A DNA stretch of 64,000 nucleotides. Origin: Prinia subflava. Lineage: Eukaryota; Chordata; Aves; Passeriformes; Cisticolidae. Below are positions 30,351 through 43,157 of this stretch, in pieces. The position numbers and the translations under genes are program-made. The stretch spans positions 1,364,001 through 1,428,000 of the forward strand of contig NW_026960608.1 in NCBI RefSeq assembly GCF_021018805.1, read 5' to 3'. Under the pieces are notes generated by a model. That model made no database searches and was not told the origin of the DNA. It saw only the letters and a program-made list of their open reading frames with translations. The number at the start of each line of letters is the position of its first letter. The stretch's first letter is position 1.

Positions 30351-31581
30351 CCTTCACAAAGTCCTTATTCCCAGATTTATTGTGCTGGAAGGGTGCCTTT
30401 CCTTCTGCCCCTCTGGCCTCCTCCACAGCTGAGCTGGGGTTTCATTTCTGTTTTCTGCTCATTCCATGAAGGAGAAAAACTGTGACTTTGTTTGAGGACC
30501 AAGACATTTTATCAGCATTTTCTGAGTTCCTTGATGGAGAATGTTGTTGACAGAGTAAGTGTTTGACTGACCCGTGACCAAATTGCAGGGTTTTTCCACA
30601 ATTTTTTGATGAGTTCCTTGGCAAATTCTTGAACTTGGCTTTTTAAGAGCATTCCAAAGTTATCATTCCCTTAACCCCAGAGTAAATAGTGCTGTATCAA
30701 CCCCATATTATTTTAATCTTTTAAGATTATTTTTCTTACCACATAATAACATAAATCTTCCCTGCTCTCCCATACACATGTAGTGTCTTGTAATGCTAAT
30801 TAAACTGCACACCAGCCTAATTTTGCTCTCAGACTAATCCAATATATTTTTCTTGACTGGAAGCCAAACCCTGAGAGCTTCAGAGCATGTGCTCTCATTC
30901 CAAGTCTTATTATATGTTAATGGCTTTATATTTTAATATCCTTCGACACTTGAGGAGGATGTTATTTTTAGAGGTGTCTGGCTGCAGAAGGTACCAGTCT
31001 GTGAGGGGTTTGGGGGATGTGAAGCACTGAGTAAACTCAATGCAGTAAGTGGGAAGTGTGTCCCTGAAGAGGTGTAATCTGTCAGGATCTATTGTGCACA
31101 AGCATGGAATTACAGAAAGATTTGATGTGATTTTACCGTGGTTAAGTGCCTTTATGGGACGGTTGCAGTGGTAAGTGCTCTCTCATTAAACTCTGGGTTT
31201 GTGTGCTAATGGTGCCAATGCCTGGATGCTACTACAGCAGGAATAATCACTCCCAGATGGGTGTGGATGGAAACGAGCTCTTTCCCTAATCCCAAATGAA
31301 ATGCTGTTATAAGTGCAAAATCCTAATGTTGCAGGACCCCATTGATGGGGTGCCAGCCCTGCAACACCTTCCAAATGGAATTGCCAGCATCCTCCTAATT
31401 GGCTGCACCTCAGCTTTGGGGATGGAGCTGAGATACACTCCTTGGGGATGGCTCTTGCAGTAGAATCCCAGAATCTGCTGAATTGGAAGGATCCCATCAG
31501 GATTGGGATTTACTGCATGGCGTGGGGTTGAGTTGTGTGGCTTTGCAGCTGCAGGCATTGTGTAACGCGAGATGGCATCAT
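30351..31581. other. Intronic stretch, little recognised
   Basis: A faint inverted CR1 end may sit at about 31460-31500 (agaatcccagaatctgctga). Nothing else recognised. Confidence 0.45.
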
Positions 31582-31740
31582 GTGGTGAGGGTTTGTGTCC
31601 ATGGGGAGGGTTTGTGTGGTGTGGGGATGGTCTGGGTTTCATGGTGTGAGGGTCCATGTCCATCGTGTGTGGGTTTATGTCCATGGGGAGGGTCTCTGTG
31701 TTCAGTGGTGTGAGGGTCCACGGGAAGGGTCCATGTTCTG
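31582..31740. repeat. Imperfect minisatellite
   Basis: Three to five diverged copies built from tggtgtgagggtccatgtcc and gtccatggggagggt blocks, G/T-rich on the plus strand. The following 90 bases repeat a tgtggctttgccg element twice. Confidence 0.7.
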
Positions 31741-32319
31741 TGGCTTTGCCGAGGTTGGAGCCACTGGCTTGGTGGCCTCGTGGCAGTGACTGTTGTGTGA
31801 TGTGGCTTTGCCGCGGTGGATGGGGCAAGGGTTGTTTGTGCTGCATGGGGCAGTGGTCACTGCGTGGTGTGGCAGGACAGTGGCCACAATGGCTGGAAGC
31901 TGCTGGACGCTTCCAGGAAGGAGGAGGAGAGGACTGGGGAAGAGTTTGCCTCCTGCCAGAGCAGCCTCTTGCATGGCCCTTGGGAGCTCAGACCCCTCCT
32001 GGCTCCCCTCCTGGGCAGTGCCGGTGCCCCAGGGGTTAAATCCCATCTCTGTGTGACAACAGGGTTAAATCCCTGTGCCAGGCCAGTGGGGTGCTGTCCC
32101 TGAGTGCTGCCTTTGTCCTTTAATCCCTCTTTGCAATTCCTGTCACCTCTGGGCTTTCAGCCTCTCCCGAGACACAAAGAGGGGGAGACAGGGAAGGTGT
32201 TCCCTGAGCTGGTCCTGGAAGTCAAATCCACCTGGGAGCAGGTACAGGCTCTGTGGTTGTGAATTATCTGCAGGTGGGAGGGTTGGGGAGCTGCTGTCAG
32301 ACAGACCCCATTGAGCTTC

Positions 32320-32485
32320 TTAATCCCAGAATGGTTTGGGTGGGAAGAGACCTTAAAGCTCATCCCATTCCATTCCCTGCCATGGGCAGGGACTCCTTCC
32401 ACTATCCCAAATTGCTCCGGCCTGGTCTTGGACACTTCCAGGGATGGGGCAGCCACAGCTTCTCAGGGCATCTTCCCAGTTGTAT
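32320..32485 (-). mobile_element. CR1 LINE 3' end
   Basis: Inverted tail with ccatgggcagggactccttc and gggatggggcagccacagct. The LTR starting at 32530 lies just beyond it. Confidence 0.9.
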
Positions 32486-32529
32486 TGATTTATTAAAATA
32501 TGAATATCGATCTAATATCAATATCCAAC

Positions 32530-33155
32530 TGTGACAGACAGAAAAACTCTCTAACAGGTAAAGTCAGAAAGTGTATGTTTATTGCGACCTGGGCAGCAGG
32601 TGGGATAGCTCCCTAATGCGCACTGCAAAGATTACAGGTAATTACAAAGCCTTTTGTTTACAAAAATGTTGAATACACAAAACACAAATGCATATTCATA
32701 CCCCTGTCACTTCCTCTTCTCCACTTCGTATGCTAATTGACACAAAAGCTATTAAGCATGCGTAGTTTGTTCCCTGAAATGGGTCGGTGGTCCTTTTGTG
32801 AGGAGTGGTCACCAAAAGGAGGAAGTAAAATGAGTCTTCCTCATTCTAAACTTTCAACCTTTCCAATGCAGATGTCATTGATGAATCCTTGTGTCCTGTT
32901 TTCCAGGACTATTTCAATAGGTTTCTGGAAACAGGAGGTTTGCAATTGTCTTGCGTTAGTTTCTCTGTTTTTCATAATTGACAAGCAATGACTTATTAGA
33001 TCTGGGGTAGCTTATCTTAAATCCGGTTTCTTTTAACCATCCTCTAACTTTTAACTGGTTTCAGCAAAGCTTATCTATTCATTTCAGCTAAATCAGCAAC
33101 ATCTGTTGTTAACTATTACCTTAGCTTTTCTCAGATCTTCAAAATTAGTGTCTCA
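32530..33155 (-). repeat. ERV LTR of about 626 bp
   Basis: On the minus strand it starts TGAGACACTAATTTTG at 33155, directly after a purine-rich tract (GGAAAAGGGAGAAG), has AATAAACA near 32574-32581 and ends CTGTCACA at 32530. Edges are TG/CA. No matching duplication was seen next to both ends, which fits an LTR that still has internal sequence on its right. Confidence 0.7.
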
Positions 33156-33600
33156 GTATCTTCTCCCTTTTCCATTTCTTGTTTTAACTGGATAATACTG
33201 GCATTCCTTCCCAGAGAGTTGAGATGATTGGAGTGCTCTGTCCAGAAAAAAAAAATACAAATCTTTGAATGTCATTCTTATTTGATAATAATATTTATAT
33301 TTGCTAAAAATAACTAAATCTTTGAATTCTTCCTTATATTTTCCGTTCCTTGAGGTGGCAGTGGCTTTCCCTGGGTTTCCCCGGGATGTGGGGCAGGCAC
33401 TAATGGCCCTAAACAGACCTTTGTGATCCTTCCAGTCTTCCCCACGTACCAGGCTCAGTGAAATTAATCCAGGAAGTAATTTCAGAACAATCATTTCCTT
33501 CAACTTTGCAAACAAGTTGCTGAGCTACTGGTTCCCTTAATGAGCACTTTATTCTAATTTTCCCATGGGATAGGAAAATAGGATAAGGCATTTAAAGCTG
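33156..33600 (-). pseudogene. Possible env remnant inside the ERV whose 3' LTR is 32530-33155
   Basis: Upstream of the LTR on the minus strand, the sequence from 33591 translates to a piece resembling a retroviral surface subunit (CSLREPV, then NDCSEITSWINFTEPGTW), followed by a shift and a low-complexity open frame to 33153. The join to the LTR is abrupt, so a large deletion is likely. Assignment is tentative. Confidence 0.35.
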
Positions 33601-34284
33601 GCAGCTGGAACTGTTGCCAACCCAAGAGGATGGAACAGTTCAGACTCAAAAATGAGGGGTTTATTTTAATTTTTTACTGCAGTTGCTGCTGTTACTGGGG
33701 CTGCAGGAAGGTTCTGCCTGGAAAACTTGAATTCTCATGTTTTCCCATAAAACATAACCTATGGCAGAAAAATGAGATCAGACAAGGAATCGCTGGATGT
33801 GCAGCTGATGAGGTGCATTTCGAGAGTAGGATGCAGAAAAGAGTTGGGGTTTCTATTGCAGCTGTTTGTATCTTTTGAGTGATAATTAACTCAATGAGTA
33901 GATGGCTGCCTTGGGGCTGTGGATGGGCTTGTTGGTGCTTGCTCTGTCTGTCTGGGGTGTTAACTCTTGCTGGGAAGTGAGGAGATCCCATCCAAAGGTG
34001 AGGGAAGCCCATCAGGAATTACCTCCTAGTGCCGTAAATTCTAGCAGATTTCTAAGGTCAAAAGAGGATTTTTTTTTCAGGGGGGGGGGCATGAAGGCAA
34101 AGTTTAAAGCTGGTAATTGTCCATTTTAAAGGAATATTAAATCTTATTTTGAGCAATATCTTTATTGCCAACTTGGGTTTTTCTCCTGTTGTTGACAAGA
34201 GTTGTTTTGTCTCAGAACATGGGTCCTGCAGATTCCTGAACTGTGCAGGACTTGATGGTGAAAGGACAAGGGATGATGGGTTTA
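33601..34284. other. Intronic stretch with nothing recognised
   Basis: Contains only a short G run at about 34081-34089. Confidence 0.5.
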
Positions 34285-34515
34285 AACTAAGAGGGTTGAT
34301 TTAGATTGGATATTGGGAAAGATTTCTTCCCTGTGAGGGTGGTGAGGCCCTGGCACAGATTCTATGGCTATTCCACCCCTGGAAGTGTCCAAGGCTAGGG
34401 TGAATGGGGCTTGGAGCAACCTGGGATACTGGAAGGTGTCCCTGCCCATGGCAGGGGGTGGAATGGGATGGGCTTTAAGGTCCCTCCCCACCCAAACCAT
34501 CCTGTTCTTCATTCT
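34285..34515 (+). mobile_element. CR1 LINE 3' end
   Basis: ttagattggatattgggaaa, gtgagggtggtgaggccctg, ggtgtccctgcccatggcag and ccacccaaaccatcctgttc: one of the longer CR1 tails here. Confidence 0.9.
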
Positions 34516-37500
34516 CTGGAAAGGGAATGTGTGCAGGAAAAGTCCTTGAACTGAAGGCTTCAGCTGAACCTTGGGAGCTCAGCACTAATCCTGGCTCAGC
34601 TGAGCTTGGCCTCTGTGTCTGGTGAGATGCTGAAACCAAGAGAAAAACTCAACCTTTTGCTGGTGGGGTGGATTTTGCTTAGGAGATGAGAGCATCCATG
34701 CTCAGCACCTGCAGGAATGCTGTCTGGTGTAATCCCTGGATCCCCTGGATGGAATCCAGCACTCCAGGCTCAGTCCAGTGCATCTTCCCTGTGTCCCCAG
34801 GAGCTGGTTCTTATTTCAGGCTCAGCACCAGCAGCAGAGGGGCAGGAGAATTTCCATGCCACTGCCAGGGATGCTGGGAGCTAGCACATTCCTAATAAAA
34901 GCAGGATTTGACCTCAAACACAGGTGTTCGGTGGGTCATTCACATGCCCCTGTATGGCTGCAGGGCTTGGACAATTTTAGATATGCTGTGTCGGTCTCCT
35001 GGTTGGGATGGAGCTGCAGGAGGAGCTCTGGGAAGTTGAGGTCTTCAAGTGTTAAATCCCAAATGCTGCTCCTGCAGGCTCAACTCTGATCCTGGTGTCT
35101 GGCGTGTGTTTCCAACAACAGCCTGGATTTGCCAAGGAAAATGACGCTGGATGCAGCAAAAGAGCTGTCAACTCTTTCCTCCCTATGCTGCCGGGCAGCT
35201 TTTCTCTTGCTTTCCGGAATAACTGGGCTGTTTGGAAGTGATATGGAATTTGGGGTTCTCAGTGATGCTTTCATTCCCTTCCCTCCATCCTCACCTCATT
35301 CCAGACAGCAGCACCTCACACGAGGGCTGTGGGGTCCCTCTGGAATACCATTGCTGAGGTGGGGGCTGAGGGCCACATTAAGCTGAGAATAACTCACGTT
35401 CTTCTCCTCTGGTACCTAAATGTTGGACCAGGGGAATTTTGGCTGGAATATTAAAGAACTTGTTCCTAAAGGAGTCTTTCCGAGCCCAGTTTTGTGCAGA
35501 TGGGTTCAGGAGAAGACCCCCAGGGACCCCTGGACTGGTGTCCCCCCCCACTCACTGACCATGAGCTTCTCTGTTGGGTTCTTCTGACTCAAAGCTCTTT
35601 TTTTTCCCATCTCTGAAGATGCTGAAACCCCAATTTATAAATGATAATTTTGCTAATGAGGGTTCATAGTGTGTTTGGGGCAGCTACCCTTCAGTCAGAT
35701 CCCTGTGAAGATCCCACGTGGCTTCAAGCTGGATCGGGTACTGAAGGAGTTAAAAATTTCTGCTGCTGGTGCACACGAGCAGTACCAGGTATCTCCCAGG
35801 GGATCCAAGTTTGCTTTCTGAAATCTGGCAAATAGCAAAAATTTTGATGTCTGTGAACAGCAATCACATCCCAAAGAGATGATGGCTGACAGGGAAGGGC
35901 TCCTGACATATTTACTGAACAATTTTCTTATCCTGAAGTGCTCAAAAAGACCAAACCTGGAGAACAATAGCAACAAAAACCCTACTGCAGGATTTGTCAG
36001 CAGATGCAGTTTGGAGATAACAAATAATTTTTGCTTTTTGTTTGACTCCTTGGCATTTAGGGGTTAATTGGACTGAGGCCAAGTGTGGTGAGATAGTGCC
36101 TGAATCAGAGTTTTAAAAACACTGGGATTGGAAGGGTTTTAACTTTTAACTTCTGTGAGGCTCTTAGAGGCTGGTAAAGAGATGAGTTAGAAACAACTAA
36201 AGGAAAACATTTGGATTGGGCAGTAAAAATTGACTTTGGAAGAGGCAGCTTTTCCTGAGACCCCCAAAAGTCATCTCAGCCCTCACCCCAGCTGGGCTTC
36301 CCCTTGTGCTGGGGCTGGATTGGTCTGAAGTATTATTAAATGGTAATAAATGGGAATAAAGGTTTCTGTGAGGGTGTTGTGTCACGTGTCCATCCACCAG
36401 TCCCTCTGTCCTGATTGTTGTGTGTGTTTGGAGAATGAAGCAAAACTGCATTTGTGAGAAACAGGGGGACTTTGACTAGAAAAATCAGGGATAAAGTTGT
36501 AATGTTGGTCCTGATTCAGCTGCTCCCTTTGATTTCACTCTGATATAGAAAGGCACTGGCCTGAAACTGGTCCAGAGGGGTGTCCAGGATGCTCTGTGAA
36601 CTCTGGCATGAGGAATTCTGAGCAATAAAACTTTGGAAGTGCAGCCTTGGAGGGCTATTGTGGAAGGAAGGGCATAAGAAACATGACACTGGGATTGTGA
36701 TTTCTGGCAGGAATGCTCTGCAATGGGGAAATTTCAGTTTGGTTTGTGTTGCTTACATGCCTTTATTCTTGCTGAAGGGCAAATGACGGTGTCAGCATTA
36801 AATGTGAGGAGCTAACATCTTCCCATGAAATATGCCCAATGTCTCCAGAACAGAGCTGGAGTTATTGCTGCTCCAGAAATCTGCCTTCCCTGGATTTTAC
36901 TTTTGGTCTTACCCTGAAAAGGACCTGACTGAAATGTTCTTGCTGATAAAGAGGTTGATTGTGGAAGGAATTGTGCTCCGGGGAGAGGTCTGAGAGCAGG
37001 AGGAGCCATGGCTGCTGAGCTGGATGTCCCCGTGTCCTCTTTGGCCCTCAGGCTCTCGTGTCAGGACATGTCAGCCTGATGGGAGCCTGAGATGGAACAA
37101 AACCCAGGGCAGTTGCTTGGATGTTTGGGGGTTTTTTAAGCTGACTTCTCTGGATTTGAAGATCTTGAACTTCTGTGGGGAAAATTTATGGTGGTTTAGA
37201 GATGGAAGAGATTGGCCATGTTCTCTGTGATGCCCTGTTGGTCCCATGTCCCCGGCAGCTTCTGTTGTGGTGGCTTTTAGGTTGGTTGGTTCAGCTGGGC
37301 TTGGTGTAGCCAGGGCTGCATCCCACAGGGTGAGTGATTTAGGGAGCTCTGTTGACTGGGGTCCAGTGGAGATGTGTGTGGCAGCTGGAGCTGCAGGAGG
37401 ATGAGGAGTCAATTTATCTTTACATCCAGTGAATTGTGCTGCTCGTTTTGGAGATTAGGAATTGCTTGTCGGGCTGGGCTGAGTTTGGGCCCCTTGTGGG

Positions 37501-37639
37501 TTTTTCCACCAAGATCTGCCAGGGTTGGTGTCCATGGAAAAGAGGAACCTGTCAGGCTGCTCAGGAGGTGCCGATTGCTGCATCTGCAGATCAGCAGGGT
37601 TGGGCTTTGGCCAAGAGGCTTTAAGGGACACCTTGCATG
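34516..37639. other. Longest intronic stretch without a recognised element
   Basis: About 3.1 kb. No coding domain, LTR edge or CR1 block recognised on either strand. Confidence 0.5.
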
Positions 37640-37780
37640 GAAAGGGTTGCCCAGCCCTGGCACAGGAGTGGTGGAATCCCCATCCCTGTAGCTGGATGTG
37701 GCACTTGGGGACATGGTCAATGGTGGCCTTGGCAGTGCTGGGGGAATGGTTGGACTCTGATCTCAGAGGGCTTTTCTCAG
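37640..37780 (+). mobile_element. CR1 LINE fragment
   Basis: ttgcccagccctggcacagg, gatgtggcacttggggacat and ggtggccttggcagtgctgg: the same subfamily as the inverted copy at 43797-44215. Confidence 0.75.
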
Positions 37781-38139
37781 GCTTCTACTATCACTGCTCA
37801 GTGTTGACATGCTCAGATTGGAATCACTTGGATTATTTCATACAGGATCCTTGTTTCCTTCTTTCCCTCTGAAATCTCCACAGCAGAACCATTTGTACAT
37901 AAATGAAGCAGAATTTTTGACCAGCTCTTGTGCACACCTGTGCACTCCCATTACCCACCAGGAAATTGCTGCTCAGAAATGCTGCTCCTAAAATATTTGC
38001 TGAGAAATGGTTTGGGAAAGCTAAAAAATATTCTTTTGAGATTTCTCACATGTTCAGTTGTGAATTAAGGCTGCACAAAAAGAGGTTCTTCAAGGAAATG
38101 AACTGTTCTTAGAAGCAGTGAGGTGGGCCAAGATGGGGC

Positions 38140-38245
38140 CACCCCCTTCCCATGGGCAGGAACACCTTCCACTATCATAGGTTGCTCCAGTCTGGCCTTG
38201 GACCTTTCCAGGGATGGGGCAACCACAACTTCTTCCATAAAATGA
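38140..38245 (-). mobile_element. CR1 LINE 3' end fragment
   Basis: cccatgggcaggaacacctt, ttgctccagtctggccttgg and gggatggggcaaccacaact, inverted. Confidence 0.85.
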
Positions 38246-39309
38246 TGGAAAACACTGGGCTGGAGGGGCTCTGGTGAATACAGGATTATTATATATATAG
38301 GATGATTTAATTTCTCTTTCAGTAGCTGTTTGCCATCGGGGGCTGGGGTGAAGGATGAGGATGGAGGGGATGAGGCAGCGAGTCCCTGCTCCAGCAAGGC
38401 AGGATTTCCAGTAGGAGAATGCCCTTGGAAGAGTGTTGTGTTTGTGCCCACAGCCATTAAACTCCATAATCTTGGTGTCTGTATCGACTTACAAATGAAA
38501 GCTTGCAGTAATTTGGAGCAGCATTTGAATTGTGAGTGGTAGTGATGATGCTGAGCTTGTCTTTTAATGCTGAGTTTAGAGGCTTTGAGGTTTGGATTTA
38601 AAAAAAACTTCAATGAAACCACAAAAAAGACATTGGAAGCATAGCTGAACAGGTGGAACAAATTTGTTAAATCTGTTATTGGGAAAACAGCAACTTGCTT
38701 TTAAGAAATAAATCAATCTGCAGCTCAGTGTTTCATAATGAGGAGTGGGATAGGAGAATCTAAAAATATCTCCAAATGACAGCTAATGTTCCAAAGGAAC
38801 AGATCCAAACTAGAATATAATATTGTGGTTACAATAAGGATTTTAAAGTTCATTGAGATCCTTGCTGGGATGCAGATGGGACTTGAAGAGCCAGCATATT
38901 TCTGTTAGCCAGGTCCAGTTTTTATTTGCATAACTTGTTATATGTATTGCCGGTAGCTTGCAGAGCCCCTGGTCAGGATTGGGAAACCACAATGAGTTCA
39001 TCCCCCTCTGCCTGCTGAGACAATATATTCCCCAAGAACTGGGAGGGAGGTGTCTCTAGCAACTGAAGCAAGTAATTATGTGCTTGAAAAGGCAGGAAAA
39101 AGCAGAGTTTTAACCCTCTGAACCTTTGTGTACCTGGGATCTTCTCACCAAGACCCATTTCAAGGATCTTTGTTCTTTGACTGCCTTTCTCCCATCTTTC
39201 CTCCTGTGGCATGAGCTTTAGCAACTAATTTTAATGAAGTCAAGGAGCTTTTCTAGGTGGAAAACGTGTCCTGGGTTTTCAGGAGATGAGGCATCTGTGC
39301 TGTTGTCTC
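38246..39309. other. Intronic stretch with nothing recognised
   Basis: No coding or repeat signal seen. Confidence 0.5.
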
Positions 39310-39385
39310 TGTTATCATGGAACCACGGAATGATTTGTGTCAAAAGGGGCCTTAATGATCATCTCATTCCACCCCCTTTTCTGCT
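39310..39385 (-). mobile_element. CR1 LINE terminal fragment
   Basis: tatcatggaaccacggaatg and gggccttaatgatcatctca, an inverted diverged CR1 end. Confidence 0.6.
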
Positions 39386-40004
39386 CCTTTCCTTAATTTC
39401 CCCTGCACTATTCAGGCAGCAGAGCCAGCTCTGCTTCCATTTTTCTTGGAAAGCGATTCCACAGCCTCATCCCTCTCTCAGCAGGTTCTTCCTAGCATTA
39501 TTCCAGAGTTTCCCTTGCGCAGCAGAGCCTGGGTACTCTGTCACACCCAGCCAGGCCAGGCTGGGGCACTGCCATCACCTTTCATGCTCCATCATCCCTT
39601 TCTTTTGGGACTTACTGAGGGCTCCGGGGCACAGGGGGCTTCTTCCAGTGCTGCTGTGAAGTAGCTGCTCCTAACTAGCCAAATCCACATGGACAGCTGT
39701 TGCTCAGAGGGGAGTGGGTAAGTGCATCCATAAAGTTTGGGATTTGTGCCAGAGAGAGCGCAGCCGGTGCATGGCCATCGCTCTCTGGGAGCCCTTGGCA
39801 CTTAAACCTGGGGGAACAAACGCAAAACCTCTCCAACTTCCAGATTCTGGTTGAGGGAAGAATCAAGGTGTTGTGGAATTGTAAATGAAAATGCCAGTTT
39901 TTCACAGCTGGATGTTCCCATGCACTGGGACCAGAGTTGCTCAGGGTCAGGGATTGTGTGTGATGGCACAGCTTTGTTTTGGGGGCAAAGAAGGCTTACC
40001 TGAA
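39386..40004. other. Intronic stretch with nothing recognised
   Basis: No coding or repeat signal seen. Confidence 0.45.
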
Positions 40005-40232
40005 ACTGCTTTAGGCTGGATTTTAGGAAAAAATTCTTTCCCCAGAGGGTGTTTTGGCACTGAACAGGTTCCCCAGGGAATGGTCATGGCCTCAAGGCTG
40101 CCAGAGCTCCAGGAGCGTTTGGACAACGCTCTCAGGCACGGGGTGGGATTATTGGGGTGTCTGTGCAGGGCCCGGAACTGGACTGATGATCTTTGTGAAT
40201 CCCTTCCAACTCAGGGTATTCCATGATACTGA
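40005..40232 (+). mobile_element. CR1 LINE 3' end
   Basis: Close relative of 18990-19233: ggattttaggaaaaaattct, ctgccagagctccaggagcg, ggactgatgatctttgtgaa and cccttccaactcagggtatt. Confidence 0.9.
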
Positions 40233-41919
40233 TTTCAGTGATGGGCAGGTTGCAGTGGCAGTGCCACTGCCCTCTTCTGTAGCAGGCTGAGATGCCCTCG
40301 GGGTGACAAAGGCTGGTGCTGCTGGTGCCTTTGCCATGGTCAGTGTTGGTGTTTGGCTGGGTCCAACCAAATCATTGGGGCTGCCATTTTCCTTTGGAAG
40401 CATTTCTGAGTCCGGGGATGTTTTTCCATGACTGGGATTCCCTAAGTGCATTGTAACATCACTTTCTGCCCCAAACCTCAGCTCAGATTCAAGGACTTAT
40501 TTTTCACCTTGCAACTGTCACCATCCCCAGCTTGGTCATTGTGCTGGGATCTGGATGGACCCATGGGTTTGGAAACTCCTCCTGTTGCTTTAGTGCTGAG
40601 AGGGGCTCATGTGGTGCTGATTTGGGAAGCCCTGCTCCCCATGTGCTCCCGTGGTTTGGGAGAGCTGGCATGTGATGCCTGGGATCCCCACTCTGACCAC
40701 GATGGCCCCTCTGGCCAAGAGCCATCCAGAGTGGCCGGGAGGCAGGGATTTGGCACCTATGGGTGCTGCTGGAGGTGCTAAAGCTTTTGGGAGGTGCCAG
40801 GGTCTCACTCTGGCCACACCGACAGTGATTTTTTAAGGCTGAGGGGTTGGTGGAGCCTTTGTGTTTCTGCTTTGAAGCCTTGGCTTGAAAGTGTTGTAAT
40901 GAGATTTTATGATGTATTCTGGCAAGGCCTGGTTATTTTGTGTGTGGATTTATTGTCTAATGAATTGAGTGATTTTGAAATGTTTTGTGCAACGCTTTTT
41001 TGGAAAGGACGTTGTATTTTGTTTATGGGACGTGTGAGTTTTAATGAAACTTTATTTAGCTTTTAGCAAGAATAATCTTTATTCAACAAATAGTGCAAAT
41101 AAATCTTTAATTGAACAAATATGTGCCAACTTTCAAACACAGTAACAATGACATGAAACAAGGAAACTTTGGAACAATATACAACTTTAAACATAGTATT
41201 AAAAAAAAAAAACCCAAACAAAAAAACAAACCAAATGCAAAACCCCTAACAAAGCAGATTTTGGGCTGTGTAGAAGAGCATGGTTATGTGGGACCTGCCA
41301 AGCTGGAGAGAGCAGAGCAAGAAATGTGGTGCCTGGTGGCTTTCCAGGGGTGCCCAGGGATCGAGGTGCCCCCCATGCCGGAGTTTGGGAGTGGGAGCTG
41401 GTGGATGTGCCTGAGCTGTGGGAGCAGATGTGGGATCTTTCCTTGTATGTCCCAGTCCTTCCTGAGCTGCCTTCCCAGTGGGGCATCCCCAGCCCCAAGG
41501 AGGGATGGGGGGCACCCAAGGCTTGAGGATTTGCCTCTTCCAGCCCCACGTTGTCTTCAGGCTCTTGGAGGGCACCCGAGGGGCTCTGAGCTCTGTGTTG
41601 CTGCAATGTCCTGTGTGAGCTGCCTGGGAAATGGGATGAGCATTCCCTGCTCCTCTTTATTCCTTCCTGGGCTTGGCTGCTGCCACTTCGGTTGCAAATG
41701 GTGATTCCCATCCCCTGCACTGCATGTAGCTGGAAATCCCTGAAAAACTCTCAAATCCAGCATGAAAGGGTTTGAAATGAGGGGAAGAAACCCTCAGCAT
41801 TTGTTTCATTTCACTTTTTGGAGTATTAGTCTTTAGGGAAGATGGGCAGAGTCCCCTTTCTGCTTATTTCCTTATTAATCTGATCCTACTGGATTTCCTT
41901 CCTTGTTCCAAGTATGGAA
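40233..41919. other. Intronic stretch; A-rich tract only
   Basis: An A/C-rich low-complexity patch at about 41200-41250. Nothing else recognised. Confidence 0.5.
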
Positions 41920-42072
41920 TGTTCCTTTTATATCCCTGGAAGTGTTTCAGGCCAGGTTGGACAGGACTTGGACCAACCTGGTCTGGTGGAATGTGTCCCT
42001 GCCCATGACAAGGGGTGGAACTGGATGGGCTTTAAGGCCCCTTCCAACTCAAACCATTCCAGGATTCTTTGC
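41920..42072 (+). mobile_element. CR1 LINE 3' end
   Basis: atccctggaagtgtttcagg, ggtttggaccaacctgg-like block, tgtccctgcccatgacaagg and cccttccaactcaaaccatt. Confidence 0.85.
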
Positions 42073-42129
42073 AAATAATTATCCTAAAGTATGCGTTATA
42101 AATGCCAATCCACTTTGCCAATTGAAATA

Positions 42130-42719
42130 TAATTTGGTTTATTAAAAAAATAGAATTACAGAATTTCAGTAAAACCAACAAGCGGAGTTAGGGTGACGAT
42201 AACCCAGGGATCGGCAAAGGGTGAACCGGAAAGCAGCCTCTATCGCACTGCAGTCCCCCAGTGTTCACGAATTGGCCCCATTTGGGGTCCAGGCTTTATA
42301 CATTTTATTTTGCCCCTCGCACAAGATTTCCCCACAGTTCTTTGTCCCCTTGGAATAGTTATTCGAATGCATTGGTCTGCTGAATGGGGTCTCCTATGGG
42401 AGGGAGAAGTGTCAATTTCGGTCCTCCGGTGAGTGAATGGAAGATAAAATTTTTAATGGACAGATGTTCTCCTCCAGTGATCAGCAAGATGGTGAAGCTC
42501 TGATGACTCTGCTGCCTTTGGGAGGAGAACTGATTGCTTATCTTAATGTGTCCTCCTTTCTGATGCCAATGACGGTGCCTGGGTTCCCGATATTTCATTG
42601 TCTCCTCCTAAATGGTGGTTTCTGGGTGGTGCCTGCCTCAGAATTCATCAATTCTGTGGCTGGCTGGAACTAAGGTTACATTCCACATAACATATTTACA
42701 GTTTGTATTTATGATTTAA
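42130..42719 (-). repeat. Older LTR-like element, interrupted or bordered by the solo LTR at 42720
   Basis: On the minus strand it has a TATAAAGCC box (about 42294-42301) followed by about 150 bases and AATAAACC near 42137-42145, an LTR-like layout. Its exact edges were not found; it may continue past the solo LTR to about 43205. Confidence 0.5.
42714..42719. repeat. Target-site duplication of solo LTR, left copy
   Basis: atttaa directly before the LTR start TG at 42720; repeated at 43158-43163. Confidence 0.85.
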
Positions 42720-43157
42720 TGTGGAATTGCATTTTATGGAAATGGTTTGCTCTCGTTCACCCCTGGAAAATGTATGGTTTATCCCAAGTCTGTACCCTCC
42801 CTGCAGTATCGTGTATCTGTAACCTCTGGCTGGAGAATGTTACCGTGCCCACCTTGAACCTCTGTGTTAAGAGTGCAAACGCAAGGGGCTCGCCCTCTTT
42901 GCCCCTCTTCCCCCTGGAGGTCTCGAGACGCTCCCCTTCCCTCTCCCCCCTTCCCCCTCTCTCCTTCCCTTCCCCCTCTCCCGCAGGATCATGCTCCCTG
43001 CCTGGAGTGAGACTTTGAATAAACCCTCATCCCATCAGCACCTCCGCAGCCGTCTGAAGTCTCTTTGCCTGCCAGCACGGGAACACCTGCGACCCTAGGA
43101 CCCGGGGGTCTCCCGGGGGACCCTCCCCGGGGACCCCCTAAAATTTAAACTACAACA
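42720..43157 (+). repeat. Solo LTR of the ERV2 family, 438 bp
   Basis: Begins TGTGGAATTGC and ends CTACAACA. It has a long polypyrimidine tract (about 42899-42985), AATAAA (43018-43023) and a GC-rich palindromic U5 (about 43090-43140), all shared with the ERV2 3' LTR (10096-10519), including the ctcatcccatcagcacctc block after AATAAA. atttaa flanks both sides, showing recombination between the LTRs of a former provirus. Confidence 0.9.

Noticed and set aside
31307..31846. 179-codon minus-strand His/Pro-rich frame
   Set aside because: It is the translation of the minisatellite at 31582-31740.
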